Assembly (NCBI RefSeq): GCF_041902845.1
Contig: NZ_CP159486.1
Span: 3,968,001-4,032,000 of the forward strand
DNA: 64,000 nucleotides
Direction of reading: 5' to 3'
Source: Limibacterium fermenti
GTDB lineage: Bacteria > Bacteroidota > Bacteroidia > Bacteroidales > Dysgonomonadaceae
Below the pieces are notes generated by a model. The model was not told the origin of the DNA and made no database searches. It saw only the letters and a list, made by a program, of their open reading frames with translations. This document shows, one piece after another, positions 36,356-45,608 of the stretch. The number at the start of each line of letters is the position of its first letter. The first letter of the stretch is position 1. The translations under genes were made by a program, and so were the position numbers.

Positions 36356-37420
36356 ATGCAACTGAAAAATAAAATGATGTACGCCGCCTGCCTGCTTGCC
36401 TTTTTGGCGACAGGATGCAACAAAAAGACGGGAGGAAACAGCGAAGCTGATCCTGCCGCTGCAAATACCCGGGTGACCGTATTTGTAGCCAAGACAATGG
36501 AATATACTCCCGAATTGACTTTCACCGGAACGGCGAAGGCTAATAAGGAAGCGAATTTGGGCGCCTCCATCCCCGGACGTGTAGAGAAAATTCATTATGC
36601 AAAAGGCAGTTATGTGCCCTCGGGGGCGTTGATTGTCGAGATGTCGGACGAGTTGCTCATTCAGGCGCAGATTGAGATGGAGACGCTCCGCAAAGATCTG
36701 GAACGGATGGCGCGTTTGCGCGAAAAAGAGAGTGTGAGCCAGATCGATTACGATCACCTCAAGGCTCGGTTCGACGCCTCGCAATCGAAAGTGGAAATGT
36801 TGAAGAAAAACACGTCTATCCAAGCGCCGTTTGGCGGCATATTGACCGACATATCGGTGCAAGAGGGCGAAAATTATTCCTTTATACCCTCGGTAGGATC
36901 CGATATGAGCCTGCAAAGCGGCATTGTGACCGTCCGCCAGCTCAATCCGCTTAAAGTCTGTGTGGAAGTCAACGAAAAAGAGATCGCTTCCATCCGCCGC
37001 GGACAGAATGCAGAGTTGCTCTTCGACGCCTATCCCGGTAAAAGCGTGGCGGGGAAGGTCAGTTACCTCTCGCCCGTTTTGTCGCCGATGACCCGTACCT
37101 CAACGGTCGAAATCAGCGTTCCCAATAACGATATGAAATTAAAACCCGGGATGTATTGCCGCACCGCTATTTTGATGTCGGAAGCAACCGGCGTGTTTGT
37201 TCCCGTCAACGCCCTGCTTCGAAAGCAAGGTACCGGCGATGAATATGTTTTTATTGTCAATGACGACAACCGCACCGTTTCGCGCAGAAAAATATCCCGG
37301 GGGATCGCCAAAGGCAACCTCCTTTATATCGACGGAATCACGGCCGGCGAACGGGTGGTCATCGACGGGAAAAATAAATTGGACGAGGGTTCGGCCGTTG
37401 AAATAGCGAATCAAGAATAA
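36356..37420 (+). CDS. RND efflux periplasmic adaptor (membrane fusion protein)
   Basis: The protein is a 354-residue lipoprotein (LATGC, Cys21). Beta-barrel and lipoyl elements are present: ELTFTGTAKANKEANLGASI, PGRVEKIHYAKGSYVPSGAL, and QAPFGGILTDISVQEGENY on the other side of a short alpha-hairpin (about 100-140). The C-terminal membrane-proximal domain follows (GDEYVFIVNDDNRTVSRRKI). It links the inner-membrane pump to the TolC-like channel. It ends 9 bp before the RND gene. Confidence 0.93.
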   Translation: MQLKNKMMYAACLLAFLATGCNKKTGGNSEADPAAANTRVTVFVAKTMEYTPELTFTGTAKANKEANLGASIPGRVEKIHYAKGSYVPSGALIVEMSDELLIQAQIEMETLRKDLERMARLREKESVSQIDYDHLKARFDASQSKVEMLKKNTSIQAPFGGILTDISVQEGENYSFIPSVGSDMSLQSGIVTVRQLNPLKVCVEVNEKEIASIRRGQNAELLFDAYPGKSVAGKVSYLSPVLSPMTRTSTVEISVPNNDMKLKPGMYCRTAILMSEATGVFVPVNALLRKQGTGDEYVFIVNDDNRTVSRRKISRGIAKGNLLYIDGITAGERVVIDGKNKLDEGSAVEIANQE

Positions 37421-37429
37421 GACAGTAAA

Positions 37430-40400
37430 ATGAAATTACCCGAAATATCCGTAAGAAGACCAACCGCAACGCTCATGCTGTTTCTGGCGATCATCCTGCT
37501 CGGAATTGTGGCGATGAAGATGTTGCCGATCGACTTGATGCCGTCGATGGAGTTCCCTTCCGTCACGGTCATTACCGTTTATCCCGGAGCTTCGGCCAAC
37601 GAGGTGGAGGAACAGGTAACCAAACCGTTGGAAACCGTGCTTGCCGGCGCCGAAAGCCTGACGGAGATCAATTCCACATCGAAAGAAAACGTGTCGTTCG
37701 TCCAACTCTTGTATGAATGGGGGAGCGACGTCACTTCGGCCGCCAATAATGCGCGCGACCTGATAGAGTTGGTGAAGAGCGAGTTGCCCGACGATGCCGG
37801 CCAGCCGGTCATCTATAAAATCAATTCGTCGATGCTTCCGGTGGTGGTGTACGCCATTAATGCCGAGGAACATTACAATGGCATCGAACATATTGTGGAA
37901 GACCGAATCGCCGCCCCGTTGCGCAAGGTGGAAGGCGTGGGGACGGTCGTTTATTTGGGCCAACCCGAGCGCGAGATCGAAGTGAATATCGATCCGCAGC
38001 GGTTGTCGGCCTACGGGTTGTCGGCCGCACAGGTATCCCTTATGTTGCAGGCAAACAACATCAACGTGCCGGCCGGAAACATCAACATGGGCGTTTATGA
38101 TTTCACCGTGCGCATGCCCGCCAAGTTCGAGTCGGTCGAGGAAATAAAAAATACCGTGCTCAAGGCTGTCAACGGACAGGTTATCCGCCTGAAAGATGTG
38201 GCTGCCGTGGAGGATTCTTTTCAGGAAAAAGAGGCCTTCGCCCGCAACCATATGGGTGAAGGGGTGGCGTTGATGGTGCAGAAACAATCGGGCGCCAACA
38301 CGGTGAACGTGGCGGATGCGGTACGCAAAGAAATGGAAAAGATCGTGCCGCAATTGCCGTCCGATTTGCGGGTGCATGAAGTGGTCGGCTCCGACGAAAT
38401 CGTCGTCAAATCTATCAACAGCCTAAGCACTACCCTGCGGGATGCCCTTATATTCGTCACGCTGGTCGTGCTCTTGTTCCTGCGCGAGTGGCGGTCGGGA
38501 CTGATTGTTTTCGTTTCGATGCCCGTATCGCTCATCGCCGCGTTTATCGCCATGTATATCATGGACTATACCATTAATGTGTTTTCGCTCATGGCGCTGG
38601 TCGTTTCTATCGGGATGGTGGTGGATGATGCGATTGTGGTACTCGAAAACATCACGCAGCATATCGACAAAGGCTCAAGGCTCAAGCAGGCGGCTATCTT
38701 CGGCACTTCCGAGATGGGACTGTCCATTGCCACCGCCACGCTCACCATCATTATGGTGTTCCTGCCGCTGATGTTTATGCAGGGACTTGTGGGGATTATG
38801 TTCAAACAGTTGGCCGTGCTTACTTGCGTGTGCATGCTGGTGTCCCTTTTCACTGCGCTGACGCTTACGCCGATGATGTCTTCGAAATTGCTGGAAGAAG
38901 CGCCCCGCGACAAAAAAGAGCAACATCGTTCAAAGCTTTATATGGCCAGCGAAAAAGCATTTCAAAAAATCGATAACGGATACCGCAAAACACTCGGATG
39001 GGCGGTCTTCCACAAAACTCCCATACTGTGTACGGCATTGGCGGTGTTTGTGATAACGATGTTATTAGGCAAGCGTATCGGCACGGACTATATTCCCGAT
39101 TTTGACGCCGGCACGGTGTACGTAGTGTATGAAACCGAAGTGGGAAGTTCTGCGGAAAAGACCGACAGCATCGGGCAGCAAATACTTGAAATCATGCTCG
39201 ACGGGATTCCCGAAATAAAAGAGGGCGCCGTCGCCTCTATTTCGGGGCAAACCCCTTCGGGAGTGCTCACAACGGTTGGTTTTAAAGAAGGGAAAAACGT
39301 GGGCACGGTGCTTTGCCGTCTTATCCCCATCGAACAGCGCAACCGCAGCGCCACGCAAATAGCCGACGCCATCCGAGGCAAAGTGGAAGCTATTCCGCAA
39401 ATAGATAAAGTGAGCGTGAAAGGCGGCAGCGCCGTGGCAACCGCTATGGGAGGCAATAAAGATCCTATCGAGATTATTGTTTCGGGAAACGATTTGGAAT
39501 CGATTCGCACCACGGCTTCCGATTTCGAAGAGAAGATGAAGGCCGAAGGATCGTTCGCCAATGTATCGAGTACGGTTGATGAGGGAAAAATTGAAGTCCA
39601 CATACTGGTCGATAAGGATAAAGCCTCGCAATTGGCCTTGAATGCGGCGATGATCGGCTCACAGGTGCGGCAGAATCTTTACGGATCGGAGTCGGGCGAT
39701 TTTACCGAAGGCGGGGAAGATTACGGCATTGTGATCCGCTACGCTCCCGAATACCGCAGGGAGGTCTCCGGATTGCGCGATATGCAGATCACCAACCTGC
39801 TGGGGCAATCGATTCCTTTGTCGGCTGTTGCCGATATTGTGGAAAAAAGCGGTCCGGTGGAAATTCAACGCCGCTCGCAGCAACGATATGTGAAGGCGAC
39901 GGCCGGCTTAAACGGCGTTTCGTTGGGAGAAGCTTTCGAAACGGCGCAGCGTCTGGTGGATGAAGCCAACCTCCCCGAAGGAGTGAACGCCGAAGTGGCG
40001 GGTCAGGTAGACGATCAGACATCGGCTTTCAGATCTCTCAAGTTGGTCTTTTTGTTGGGAATTGCGCTGGTGTTCATGGTTCTGTCGGCAGAATTCGAAT
40101 CTTTCAAAGATCCTTTTATCATTTTGTTCTCGCTTCCGTTCATGCTGGTAGGCGTTATCCTGGCATTTTTTGTTACAGGCACCACTTTGAGCGTGATAAC
40201 GTTTATCGGGCTGATCATGCTGGTGGGCATTGTGGTTCGCAACGGCATTATATTGGTCGATTATACCAATATGCTGCGCAAGCGGGGCTATTTGCTGCGC
40301 GATGCGGTGATGGAAGGCGGCCGCTCGCGCCTGCGTCCGGTGGTGATGACCTCGTTGACGATGATACTGGGGATGCTGCCTATGGCGCTCAGTAGCGGAA

Positions 40401-40573
40401 TGGGGCATGAACTGTTCGCTCCGCTGGGAATCACCATCATCGGAGGATTACTGATTTCTCTGTTGACCACCCTGATTATTGTGCCCGCCATGTATACGGC
40501 GCTCAATCACCGTGTCTTGATAAGAGAACGCGCAGAAGTCCGCCGTACAAGAGGACAATCCGATGAAAAATAA
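37430..40573 (+). CDS. RND-family inner-membrane efflux permease (HAE1/AcrB-like)
   Basis: The protein has 1047 residues. It starts with the typical ISVRRPTATLMLFLAIILLG and shows two repeats, each with one helix, a large periplasmic loop and a group of helices. The proton-relay Asp pair lies in VSIGMVVDDAIVVLENI, and the second-repeat counterpart is IGLIMLVGIVVRNGIILVDY. MPIDLMPSMEFPSVTVITVY, given here as LPIDLMPSMEFPSVTVITV, is the usual N-terminal loop of drug/metabolite pumps. No methionine-triad signature of Cus-type metal pumps stands out, so organic substrates are more likely, without certainty. The 3' end is 39 bp before a PII-like gene. Confidence 0.95.
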   Translation: MKLPEISVRRPTATLMLFLAIILLGIVAMKMLPIDLMPSMEFPSVTVITVYPGASANEVEEQVTKPLETVLAGAESLTEINSTSKENVSFVQLLYEWGSDVTSAANNARDLIELVKSELPDDAGQPVIYKINSSMLPVVVYAINAEEHYNGIEHIVEDRIAAPLRKVEGVGTVVYLGQPEREIEVNIDPQRLSAYGLSAAQVSLMLQANNINVPAGNINMGVYDFTVRMPAKFESVEEIKNTVLKAVNGQVIRLKDVAAVEDSFQEKEAFARNHMGEGVALMVQKQSGANTVNVADAVRKEMEKIVPQLPSDLRVHEVVGSDEIVVKSINSLSTTLRDALIFVTLVVLLFLREWRSGLIVFVSMPVSLIAAFIAMYIMDYTINVFSLMALVVSIGMVVDDAIVVLENITQHIDKGSRLKQAAIFGTSEMGLSIATATLTIIMVFLPLMFMQGLVGIMFKQLAVLTCVCMLVSLFTALTLTPMMSSKLLEEAPRDKKEQHRSKLYMASEKAFQKIDNGYRKTLGWAVFHKTPILCTALAVFVITMLLGKRIGTDYIPDFDAGTVYVVYETEVGSSAEKTDSIGQQILEIMLDGIPEIKEGAVASISGQTPSGVLTTVGFKEGKNVGTVLCRLIPIEQRNRSATQIADAIRGKVEAIPQIDKVSVKGGSAVATAMGGNKDPIEIIVSGNDLESIRTTASDFEEKMKAEGSFANVSSTVDEGKIEVHILVDKDKASQLALNAAMIGSQVRQNLYGSESGDFTEGGEDYGIVIRYAPEYRREVSGLRDMQITNLLGQSIPLSAVADIVEKSGPVEIQRRSQQRYVKATAGLNGVSLGEAFETAQRLVDEANLPEGVNAEVAGQVDDQTSAFRSLKLVFLLGIALVFMVLSAEFESFKDPFIILFSLPFMLVGVILAFFVTGTTLSVITFIGLIMLVGIVVRNGIILVDYTNMLRKRGYLLRDAVMEGGRSRLRPVVMTSLTMILGMLPMALSSGMGHELFAPLGITIIGGLLISLLTTLIIVPAMYTALNHRVLIRERAEVRRTRGQSDEK

Positions 40574-40612
40574 CCGTTTGCCGTTCGTTGAACGCTAAAA
40601 CAGACAGTAAAA

Positions 40613-40918
40613 ATGAAATTGATATACATTACGTGCAATGCGAGTATGCTGGAACCCGTTACCTCGTTGATCGACGAGATGGAGTTTGCCGATTACCAGG
40701 TTATCGAAAAGGTAACCTCCAAGAGCCGGAGCAGCCAGCCGAGGCAAAATACGGCGATATGGCCGGGTTATAATTCGGCGGTGTTCATACAAGAGGACGA
40801 TGCCGGAAAAGCCGCCGCCTTGTTCGCCGAGATCGACCGGCTCAATGCCGGCGCGTTCAACAGCAACGAGCAATTGTCGGCCTTTATGTGGGAAGCGGAA
40901 AAGAGTGCCGGGCGATAA
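40613..40918 (+). CDS. Small PII-like/DUF3240-type protein at the end of the efflux operon
   Basis: The protein has 101 residues with no signal peptide. MKLIYITCNASMLEPVTSLI, then ADYQVIEKVTSKSRSSQPRQ, then NSAVFIQEDDAGKAAALFAEI (quoted in part: NSAVFIQEDDAGKAAALF) gives a beta-alpha-beta-beta-alpha-beta pattern like the ferredoxin-like PII/CutA fold, with the Thr/Ser-rich stretch in the place of the T-loop. PII-like proteins linked to RND efflux operons have been noted in the literature as a separate PII subgroup. It follows the RND gene by 39 bp and is probably co-transcribed. It may bind a small molecule and tune the pump. The fold assignment is inference from pattern only. Confidence 0.7.
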   Translation: MKLIYITCNASMLEPVTSLIDEMEFADYQVIEKVTSKSRSSQPRQNTAIWPGYNSAVFIQEDDAGKAAALFAEIDRLNAGAFNSNEQLSAFMWEAEKSAGR

Positions 40919-41105
40919 GCCCCGCACCCGTCTCCTTGTCACCCATCCCTTGCCTTGTCCTTCCACAAAATCTCCTCGATATCGCTTTTGTCATAATCAT
41001 CCTACACGGATTCTTTTTTGAGGGTGCACGTATCGGCCGGTCGTTGCGTTTTTTTCTTAATGATTCCTTCTTCTGTTGCATCGACAGAAGGGATTTGACC
41101 GTCAA
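40919..41105. other. Non-coding gap between the efflux operon and the 21-bp array
   Basis: I see no gene. There is a 7-bp stem CTTCTGT/ACAGAAG at about 41070-41090 and a T-rich stretch, but no convincing terminator for the efflux operon. Confidence 0.4.
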
Positions 41106-41441
41106 GAGATGGCTTCGGAGCATCGCAAAATAGTTCTTAACGACCCCGAGATGGTATTTGATGATCCCGAGATGCCATTTGATGACCCGAAAATGACATT
41201 ATGGCATCCCGAGATACCATTTGATGACCCGGAGATGCCATTGTGGCATTCAGAGAAAGCGTCCGATGACCCGGAGATGCCATTATGGCACTCAGAGAAA
41301 GCGTCCGATGACTCCGAGATGCCATTATGGCACTCGGAGAGAGCATCCGATGACTCCGAGAGAGCATTTGACGACTCGGAGAGAGCATCCGATGACTCGG
41401 AGATGATATTATGGCATTCGCAGATGGTCGCAGATGGTCGT
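41106..41441. repeat. Tandem array with exact 21-bp period (16 units)
   Basis: Sixteen units of exactly 21 bp start at 41106 and every 21 bases after. Typical units read GAGATGCCATTATGGCACTC (+1 base) and GAGAGAGCATCCGATGACTC (+1). The GAG at the start and the preceding YCS are best conserved; unit types alternate in the middle. Three frames on the plus strand and at least one on the minus strand are open over much of the array, which follows from a stop-free unit of seven codons and does not prove coding. A plus frame (41076-41444) would encode heptads such as EMPLWHS and EKASDDP with no similarity I know. Confidence 0.92.
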
Positions 41442-41531
41442 TGACGGCCTGAAGAGGGCCGTATGATCTATCGACTTTCGTCTTCTCCCTTTTATCTGTC
41501 GAAAACAATGGCTGTTTCGCGTTTTTTTATG

Positions 41532-41539
41532 TATTTTTG
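41532..41539 (+). promoter_or_regulatory. -7 element TATTTTTG upstream of argS
   Basis: It matches TAnnTTTG, 26 bp before the argS ATG; the -33 position holds no clear TTTG. Confidence 0.5.
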
Positions 41540-41565
41540 CGCTTTCACTCAGACAAACGACAACT

Positions 41566-43359
41566 ATGCACGTAGAAAACGATATACAACAAGCCATCAT
41601 CAAGGCGATAAAGGATTTATATTCCTCCGATGCCGATCCGGCAGGCATCACGCTGCAAAAAACAAAGAAAGAGTTCAAGGGGCATTTGACATTCGTCACT
41701 TTTCCGCTGCTGAAACTATCGAGGAAAAACCCGCAGCAGACCGCACAGGAGATCGGAGACTATTTGTTAGCAAATACCGATTTAATCAGCGACTTCAATG
41801 TCATCAACGGATTCCTGAACTTGTCGGTATCCTCCGCCGCCTGGATCGAAACGCTTGCGTTTATCGCCCGCCGGCCCGATTACGGCTTTACGCCGGTCAC
41901 GGACCAGTCGCCGCTCTATATGGTGGAGTATTCTTCGCCCAATACCAACAAACCACTCCATCTGGGACATGTACGCAACAACCTGCTGGGGCATTCGCTG
42001 AGCGAAGTGTTGAAAGCCAATGGTAAAAAGGTGGTAAAGACGAATATTGTCAACGACCGGGGCATCCATATCTGCAAATCGATGCTCGCCTGGCAAAAAT
42101 GGGGCAACGGCGAAACGCCTGGGTCGTCGGGCAAGAAAGGCGATCATCTCATCGGCGATTACTATGTGCTGTTCGACAAGAAATACAAGTCCGAAGTGGC
42201 CGGAGGCATCTCGCGAGGCTTATCGAAAGACGAGGCCGAAGAGCAATCGTCCCTTATGGCTGAGGCGCGCGAAATGTTGCGCCGTTGGGAAGCGGGCGAC
42301 GAAGAGGTGGTAAGCCTGTGGAAGCGGATGAACGGATGGGTATATGCCGGCTTCGACGAGACTTACCGCAAGCTGGGCGTGTCGTTCGACAAGATCTATT
42401 ACGAATCGGACACGTACCTCGTGGGCAAGGAGGTGGTATTGCGCGGACTGAAAGAGGGCGTCTTCTACCGTAAGGACGACGGATCGGTGTGGGCCGACCT
42501 GACGGACTGCGGGCTGGATCACAAGTTGCTGCTCCGCTCCGACGGCACATCGGTGTATATGACGCAGGATATCGGCACGGCCAAACTGCGGTTCGACGAT
42601 TATCCCATCGACAAGATGATTTACGTGGTGGGGAACGAACAGAATTATCATTTTCAGGTGCTTTCGGTATTGCTCGACCGGCTGGGATTTGAGTTCGGCA
42701 AGGGACTGGTGCATTTTTCGTACGGCATGGTGGAGCTGCCCGAGGGCAAGATGAAGTCGCGTGAAGGTACGGTGGTCGATGCCGACGACCTCATCGAAGA
42801 GATGGTGGAGACGGCGCGCGCCACATCGGAAGAACTCGGCAAGCTCGACGATTGCACGCCGGAAGAAGCAAATGAAATCGTCCGCATGATCGGCCTCGGT
42901 GCGCTGAAATACTTTATCCTGAAAGTCGATCCGAAGAAAAACATGACCTTTAACCCGAAGGAATCAATCGACTTCAACGGCAACACGGGGCCGTTCATTC
43001 AATATACCCACGCGCGGATTAAGTCGGTGTTGCGCAAGGCCGAAGAACAGGGTCTCGCGATTCCGGAAGCGGCCGATGCGCATCTCGAATTGTCGGAGAA
43101 AGAGGAAGGGTTGATACAACTGCTGGCCGATTTTGCCGATGTCGTCAAACAGGCCGGCGACGAATATAATGTGTCGCTCATCGGTAATTATGTATACGCT
43201 TTGGCGAAGGAATACAATCAGTTCTACCACGATTTTTCCATCTTGAAAGAGGAAAACGCTTCGCGGCGTGCTTTCCGGTTGCTCCTCTCAAAAAACGTCG
43301 CTCTCATTATCCAACGGGGCATGAAACTGTTCGGTATCGATGTGCCGGAGAGGATGTGA
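41566..43359 (+). CDS. argS: Arginyl-tRNA synthetase
   Basis: This class I synthetase has 597 residues and charges tRNA-Arg in the cytoplasm. The N-terminal Add-1 domain (1-100) precedes the Rossmann fold with VEYSSPNTNKPLHLGHVRNN (HLGH at 132-135). MVELPEGKMKSREGTVVDAD holds the KMSK-equivalent, and the C-terminal anticodon-binding DALR domain has NGNTGPFIQYTHARIKSVLR and ends in IQRGMKLFGIDVPERM. Length and motif order match the bacterial enzyme. The gene is directly followed by an 8-bp repeat array. Confidence 0.98.
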   Translation: MHVENDIQQAIIKAIKDLYSSDADPAGITLQKTKKEFKGHLTFVTFPLLKLSRKNPQQTAQEIGDYLLANTDLISDFNVINGFLNLSVSSAAWIETLAFIARRPDYGFTPVTDQSPLYMVEYSSPNTNKPLHLGHVRNNLLGHSLSEVLKANGKKVVKTNIVNDRGIHICKSMLAWQKWGNGETPGSSGKKGDHLIGDYYVLFDKKYKSEVAGGISRGLSKDEAEEQSSLMAEAREMLRRWEAGDEEVVSLWKRMNGWVYAGFDETYRKLGVSFDKIYYESDTYLVGKEVVLRGLKEGVFYRKDDGSVWADLTDCGLDHKLLLRSDGTSVYMTQDIGTAKLRFDDYPIDKMIYVVGNEQNYHFQVLSVLLDRLGFEFGKGLVHFSYGMVELPEGKMKSREGTVVDADDLIEEMVETARATSEELGKLDDCTPEEANEIVRMIGLGALKYFILKVDPKKNMTFNPKESIDFNGNTGPFIQYTHARIKSVLRKAEEQGLAIPEAADAHLELSEKEEGLIQLLADFADVVKQAGDEYNVSLIGNYVYALAKEYNQFYHDFSILKEENASRRAFRLLLSKNVALIIQRGMKLFGIDVPERM

Positions 43360-43455
43360 AAATTAGCAAATTAGCAAATTAGCAAATTAATAAATTAGCA
43401 GATTAGCGGATTAGCAAATTAGCAAATTAGCGGATTGGCAGATTAGTAAATTGAA
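43360..43455. repeat. 8-bp tandem array filling the argS-pagL gap (12 units)
   Basis: Twelve units of eight bases, consensus AAATTAGC with AGATTAGC and GGATTAGC variants, run from the base after the argS stop to 2 bp before the ATG of the next gene. The phase is exact throughout. Confidence 0.93.
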
Positions 43456-43457
43456 GG

Positions 43458-44705
43458 ATGAAGATAGGAGATGCTCTTTGGTGGAAAAAAACAGTGTTCA
43501 TTTTCATGGCGGTCTGGCTATGGGGAGTCGTGGGCTTTTCGCAGACCTCAACCGTCGATTCTTTGCGCCATTCGGGACGGGCGCTGCACCGTATCGGCAT
43601 GGAAGTACGCCCGGGCTATGTTTTTCCTACAAATCCTTTCGTAAAAGGTGAAAACGCCAAAGCGACGCCGATCGACCATTTACTCTCCGCCCATGTGCGA
43701 TATGCTTTCGAATTCGATCCGGTATCGCCGGTGAGCCGTATTTACCGGAATGTGTATCAAGGCATCGGCTTCGCGTATTATTCTTTCGACAACCGGCAGG
43801 AACTCGGTGAACCGCTGGCGCTCTATTTCTTCCAGGGAGCGACGTTGGGACGCTTGGGAAAACGGCTTGCGTTGAACTACGAATGGAATTTCGGGATTTC
43901 CGGCGCTTGGAAGACTTACGACGAAGAAACGAATCCTTATAACGGAATGATGGGCTCGGAACTAAACGCGTACATGAACGTGAACTTCTATTTAAAGTAC
44001 GCCCTTTCGCGCCGCATCGACCTTGTCACCGGTTTTACATTGACCCACTTTTCCAACGGGAATACCAAATTTCCCAATGCGGGGCTCAATGCGGTCGATT
44101 TGAAAGCGGGTCTCGCTTATCACTTCAATCGCGACGCATTATTTCCCCGGCGACACCTCGCCTCGAGTATCCCTGCATTTCCCCGGCATGTCAGTTATGA
44201 TGTCGTGCTGTTCGGATCCTGGCGGCGTAAGGGAGTTATCTTCAATGAGCAACCGCTGGCGTCGCCCGACACATATTCCGTATTCGGATTCAATTTCAGT
44301 CCGATGTATAACTTGGGATACAGCCTGCGTCTGGGCGCCTCGCTCGACGGTGTTTACGACACCAGCGCCAATATTTATACGGAAGATTATATATACACCG
44401 ACGACGTGAATCCCGGTTATACCTTTTACCGTCCGGGTTTCGACAAGCAATGGGCATTGGGACTCTCGGCGCGGGCCGAATATGTCATGCCTTACTTTAC
44501 GGTCGGCGCGGGTATCGGCGCAAACGTGCTGCATGGCGGCGGCGACCTGAAAGGGTTTTATCAAATTCTGGCTCTGAAAATAAAGACTTCCCGCCACTCA
44601 TTTATCCATATCGGCTACAACCTTCAGAATTTCGAGACTCCTAATTACCTTATGCTGGGCATCGGTTATCGGTTTCACGATAAATCTCCTTTCTTCTACC
44701 GTTAA
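43458..44705 (+). CDS. Acyloxyacyl hydrolase, PagL-like lipid A 3-O-deacylase
   Basis: This is a 415-residue predicted outer-membrane barrel with a signal peptide ending near VVGFSQ. The PagL-type motif is seen in LTHFSNGNTKFPNAGLN, with His and Ser of the catalytic site, followed by LKAGLAYHF; an eight-strand barrel with alternating aromatic residues continues to LMLGIGYRF. The family removes an acyl chain from lipid A in the outer membrane, which in Bacteroidales alters immune recognition. It is longer than Pseudomonas PagL, as usual for the Bacteroidetes proteins. No promoter is visible other than the 8-bp array, so read-through from argS is possible. Confidence 0.82.
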   Translation: MKIGDALWWKKTVFIFMAVWLWGVVGFSQTSTVDSLRHSGRALHRIGMEVRPGYVFPTNPFVKGENAKATPIDHLLSAHVRYAFEFDPVSPVSRIYRNVYQGIGFAYYSFDNRQELGEPLALYFFQGATLGRLGKRLALNYEWNFGISGAWKTYDEETNPYNGMMGSELNAYMNVNFYLKYALSRRIDLVTGFTLTHFSNGNTKFPNAGLNAVDLKAGLAYHFNRDALFPRRHLASSIPAFPRHVSYDVVLFGSWRRKGVIFNEQPLASPDTYSVFGFNFSPMYNLGYSLRLGASLDGVYDTSANIYTEDYIYTDDVNPGYTFYRPGFDKQWALGLSARAEYVMPYFTVGAGIGANVLHGGGDLKGFYQILALKIKTSRHSFIHIGYNLQNFETPNYLMLGIGYRFHDKSPFFYR

Positions 44706-44724
44706 ATTAGCGTCCGTCTCATTA

Positions 44725-44818
44725 GTCTAACGTCTAATGTCTCCAATCTCCAGTCACCGGTCTTTAGACCTCATTTGTCATTCGTCATTCGTCATTTGTC
44801 ATTTGTAATTTGTAATTA
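44725..44818. repeat. 7-bp tandem array overlapping the 3' end of truA
   Basis: Heptamers of GTCTAAY/GTCTCCA type (44725-44769) change into GTCATTY and GTAATTT units (44770-44818). The array runs into the truA stop region, and the same GTCTCCA heptamer occurs twice within the last truA codons (to about 44838). Confidence 0.85.
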
Positions 44819-45583
44819 TCTAATGTCTCCAGTCTCCAGCCGAATGTCTTCGGGATAATCGACTTGCTCGAGGAAGAGCGCGTGCGCGGGTACCGAATCG
44901 CCGGCGACATTTCGGTTGCGGGCCTCGATAATGCGTCGGAAGCCGCGCTCGTCGAGTCGTCCGCGTCCGGCTTCGAGTAAGGTGCCGACGATGGCGCGCA
45001 CCATGTTCCGGAGGAAGCGGTCAGCCTTAATGGTGAATATGTAGTCGTTGCCTTGTTGTACCCATTGTGCGGCTTGGATGCGGCAGAGGTTGGTTTTGAC
45101 GTCCGTATGCAATTTACTGAAGCTGGTAAAGTCGTCGTACTGCATCAGTACGGGGCAAAGGGCGTTCATGGCGTCGATATCGGGACGGAAGAAGACACGG
45201 TACTTGTAATCATGCAGGAAAGCGTCTTTAGCGGTGGTTACGTGGTAGGAATAAGTACGCGCCACGGCCGAGAAGCGGGCATGCGCATCGGGACGGACCT
45301 CTTTTATATCGAAGAGGACGATATCTTTGGGTAGAAAGCTGTTGAGTTTGGCCGTCAAGGCCTCGGTGTCGAACGGCGCGCCATCCCAATCGAAATGCGC
45401 CGTCATGCAGCGGGCATGTACTCCCGCATCGGTGCGTCCGGCGCCGACCGCCTGGACGGAAGCGCGCAGAATGACGGACAACGCTTCCTGCAACGTCTGC
45501 TGTATGCTGGGGCCGTTGGGCTGTATTTGCCAGCCTGCATAGTTCTTTCCGTTATATGCCAGGGTGATGAAAAAACGCTTCAT
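44816..45583 (-). CDS. truA: tRNA pseudouridine(38-40) synthase TruA
   Basis: I start at the inner ATG (45583, MKRFFITLAYNGKNYAGWQI), where the family normally begins, instead of the ATG six codons upstream; length is 255 residues. The catalytic Asp is Asp52 in GAGRTDAGVHA, and RNMVRAIVGTLLEAGRG is the conserved C-terminal motif. The enzyme modifies uridines 38-40 in the anticodon arm. The last residues (LETGDIR) are encoded by heptamer repeat sequence, so the C terminus appears to have been shaped by the neighbouring array. Confidence 0.96.
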   Translation of the reverse strand: MKRFFITLAYNGKNYAGWQIQPNGPSIQQTLQEALSVILRASVQAVGAGRTDAGVHARCMTAHFDWDGAPFDTEALTAKLNSFLPKDIVLFDIKEVRPDAHARFSAVARTYSYHVTTAKDAFLHDYKYRVFFRPDIDAMNALCPVLMQYDDFTSFSKLHTDVKTNLCRIQAAQWVQQGNDYIFTIKADRFLRNMVRAIVGTLLEAGRGRLDERGFRRIIEARNRNVAGDSVPAHALFLEQVDYPEDIRLETGDIR

Positions 45584-45608
45584 AATCCGGGTGTTGACCA
45601 TTCTGGTA

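Noticed and set aside
41076..41444. A 122-codon frame of heptads (EMPLWHS, EKASDDP) as a real protein gene
   Set aside because: A stop-free 21-bp unit keeps several frames open on both strands at once; there is no convincing start, signal or known family.
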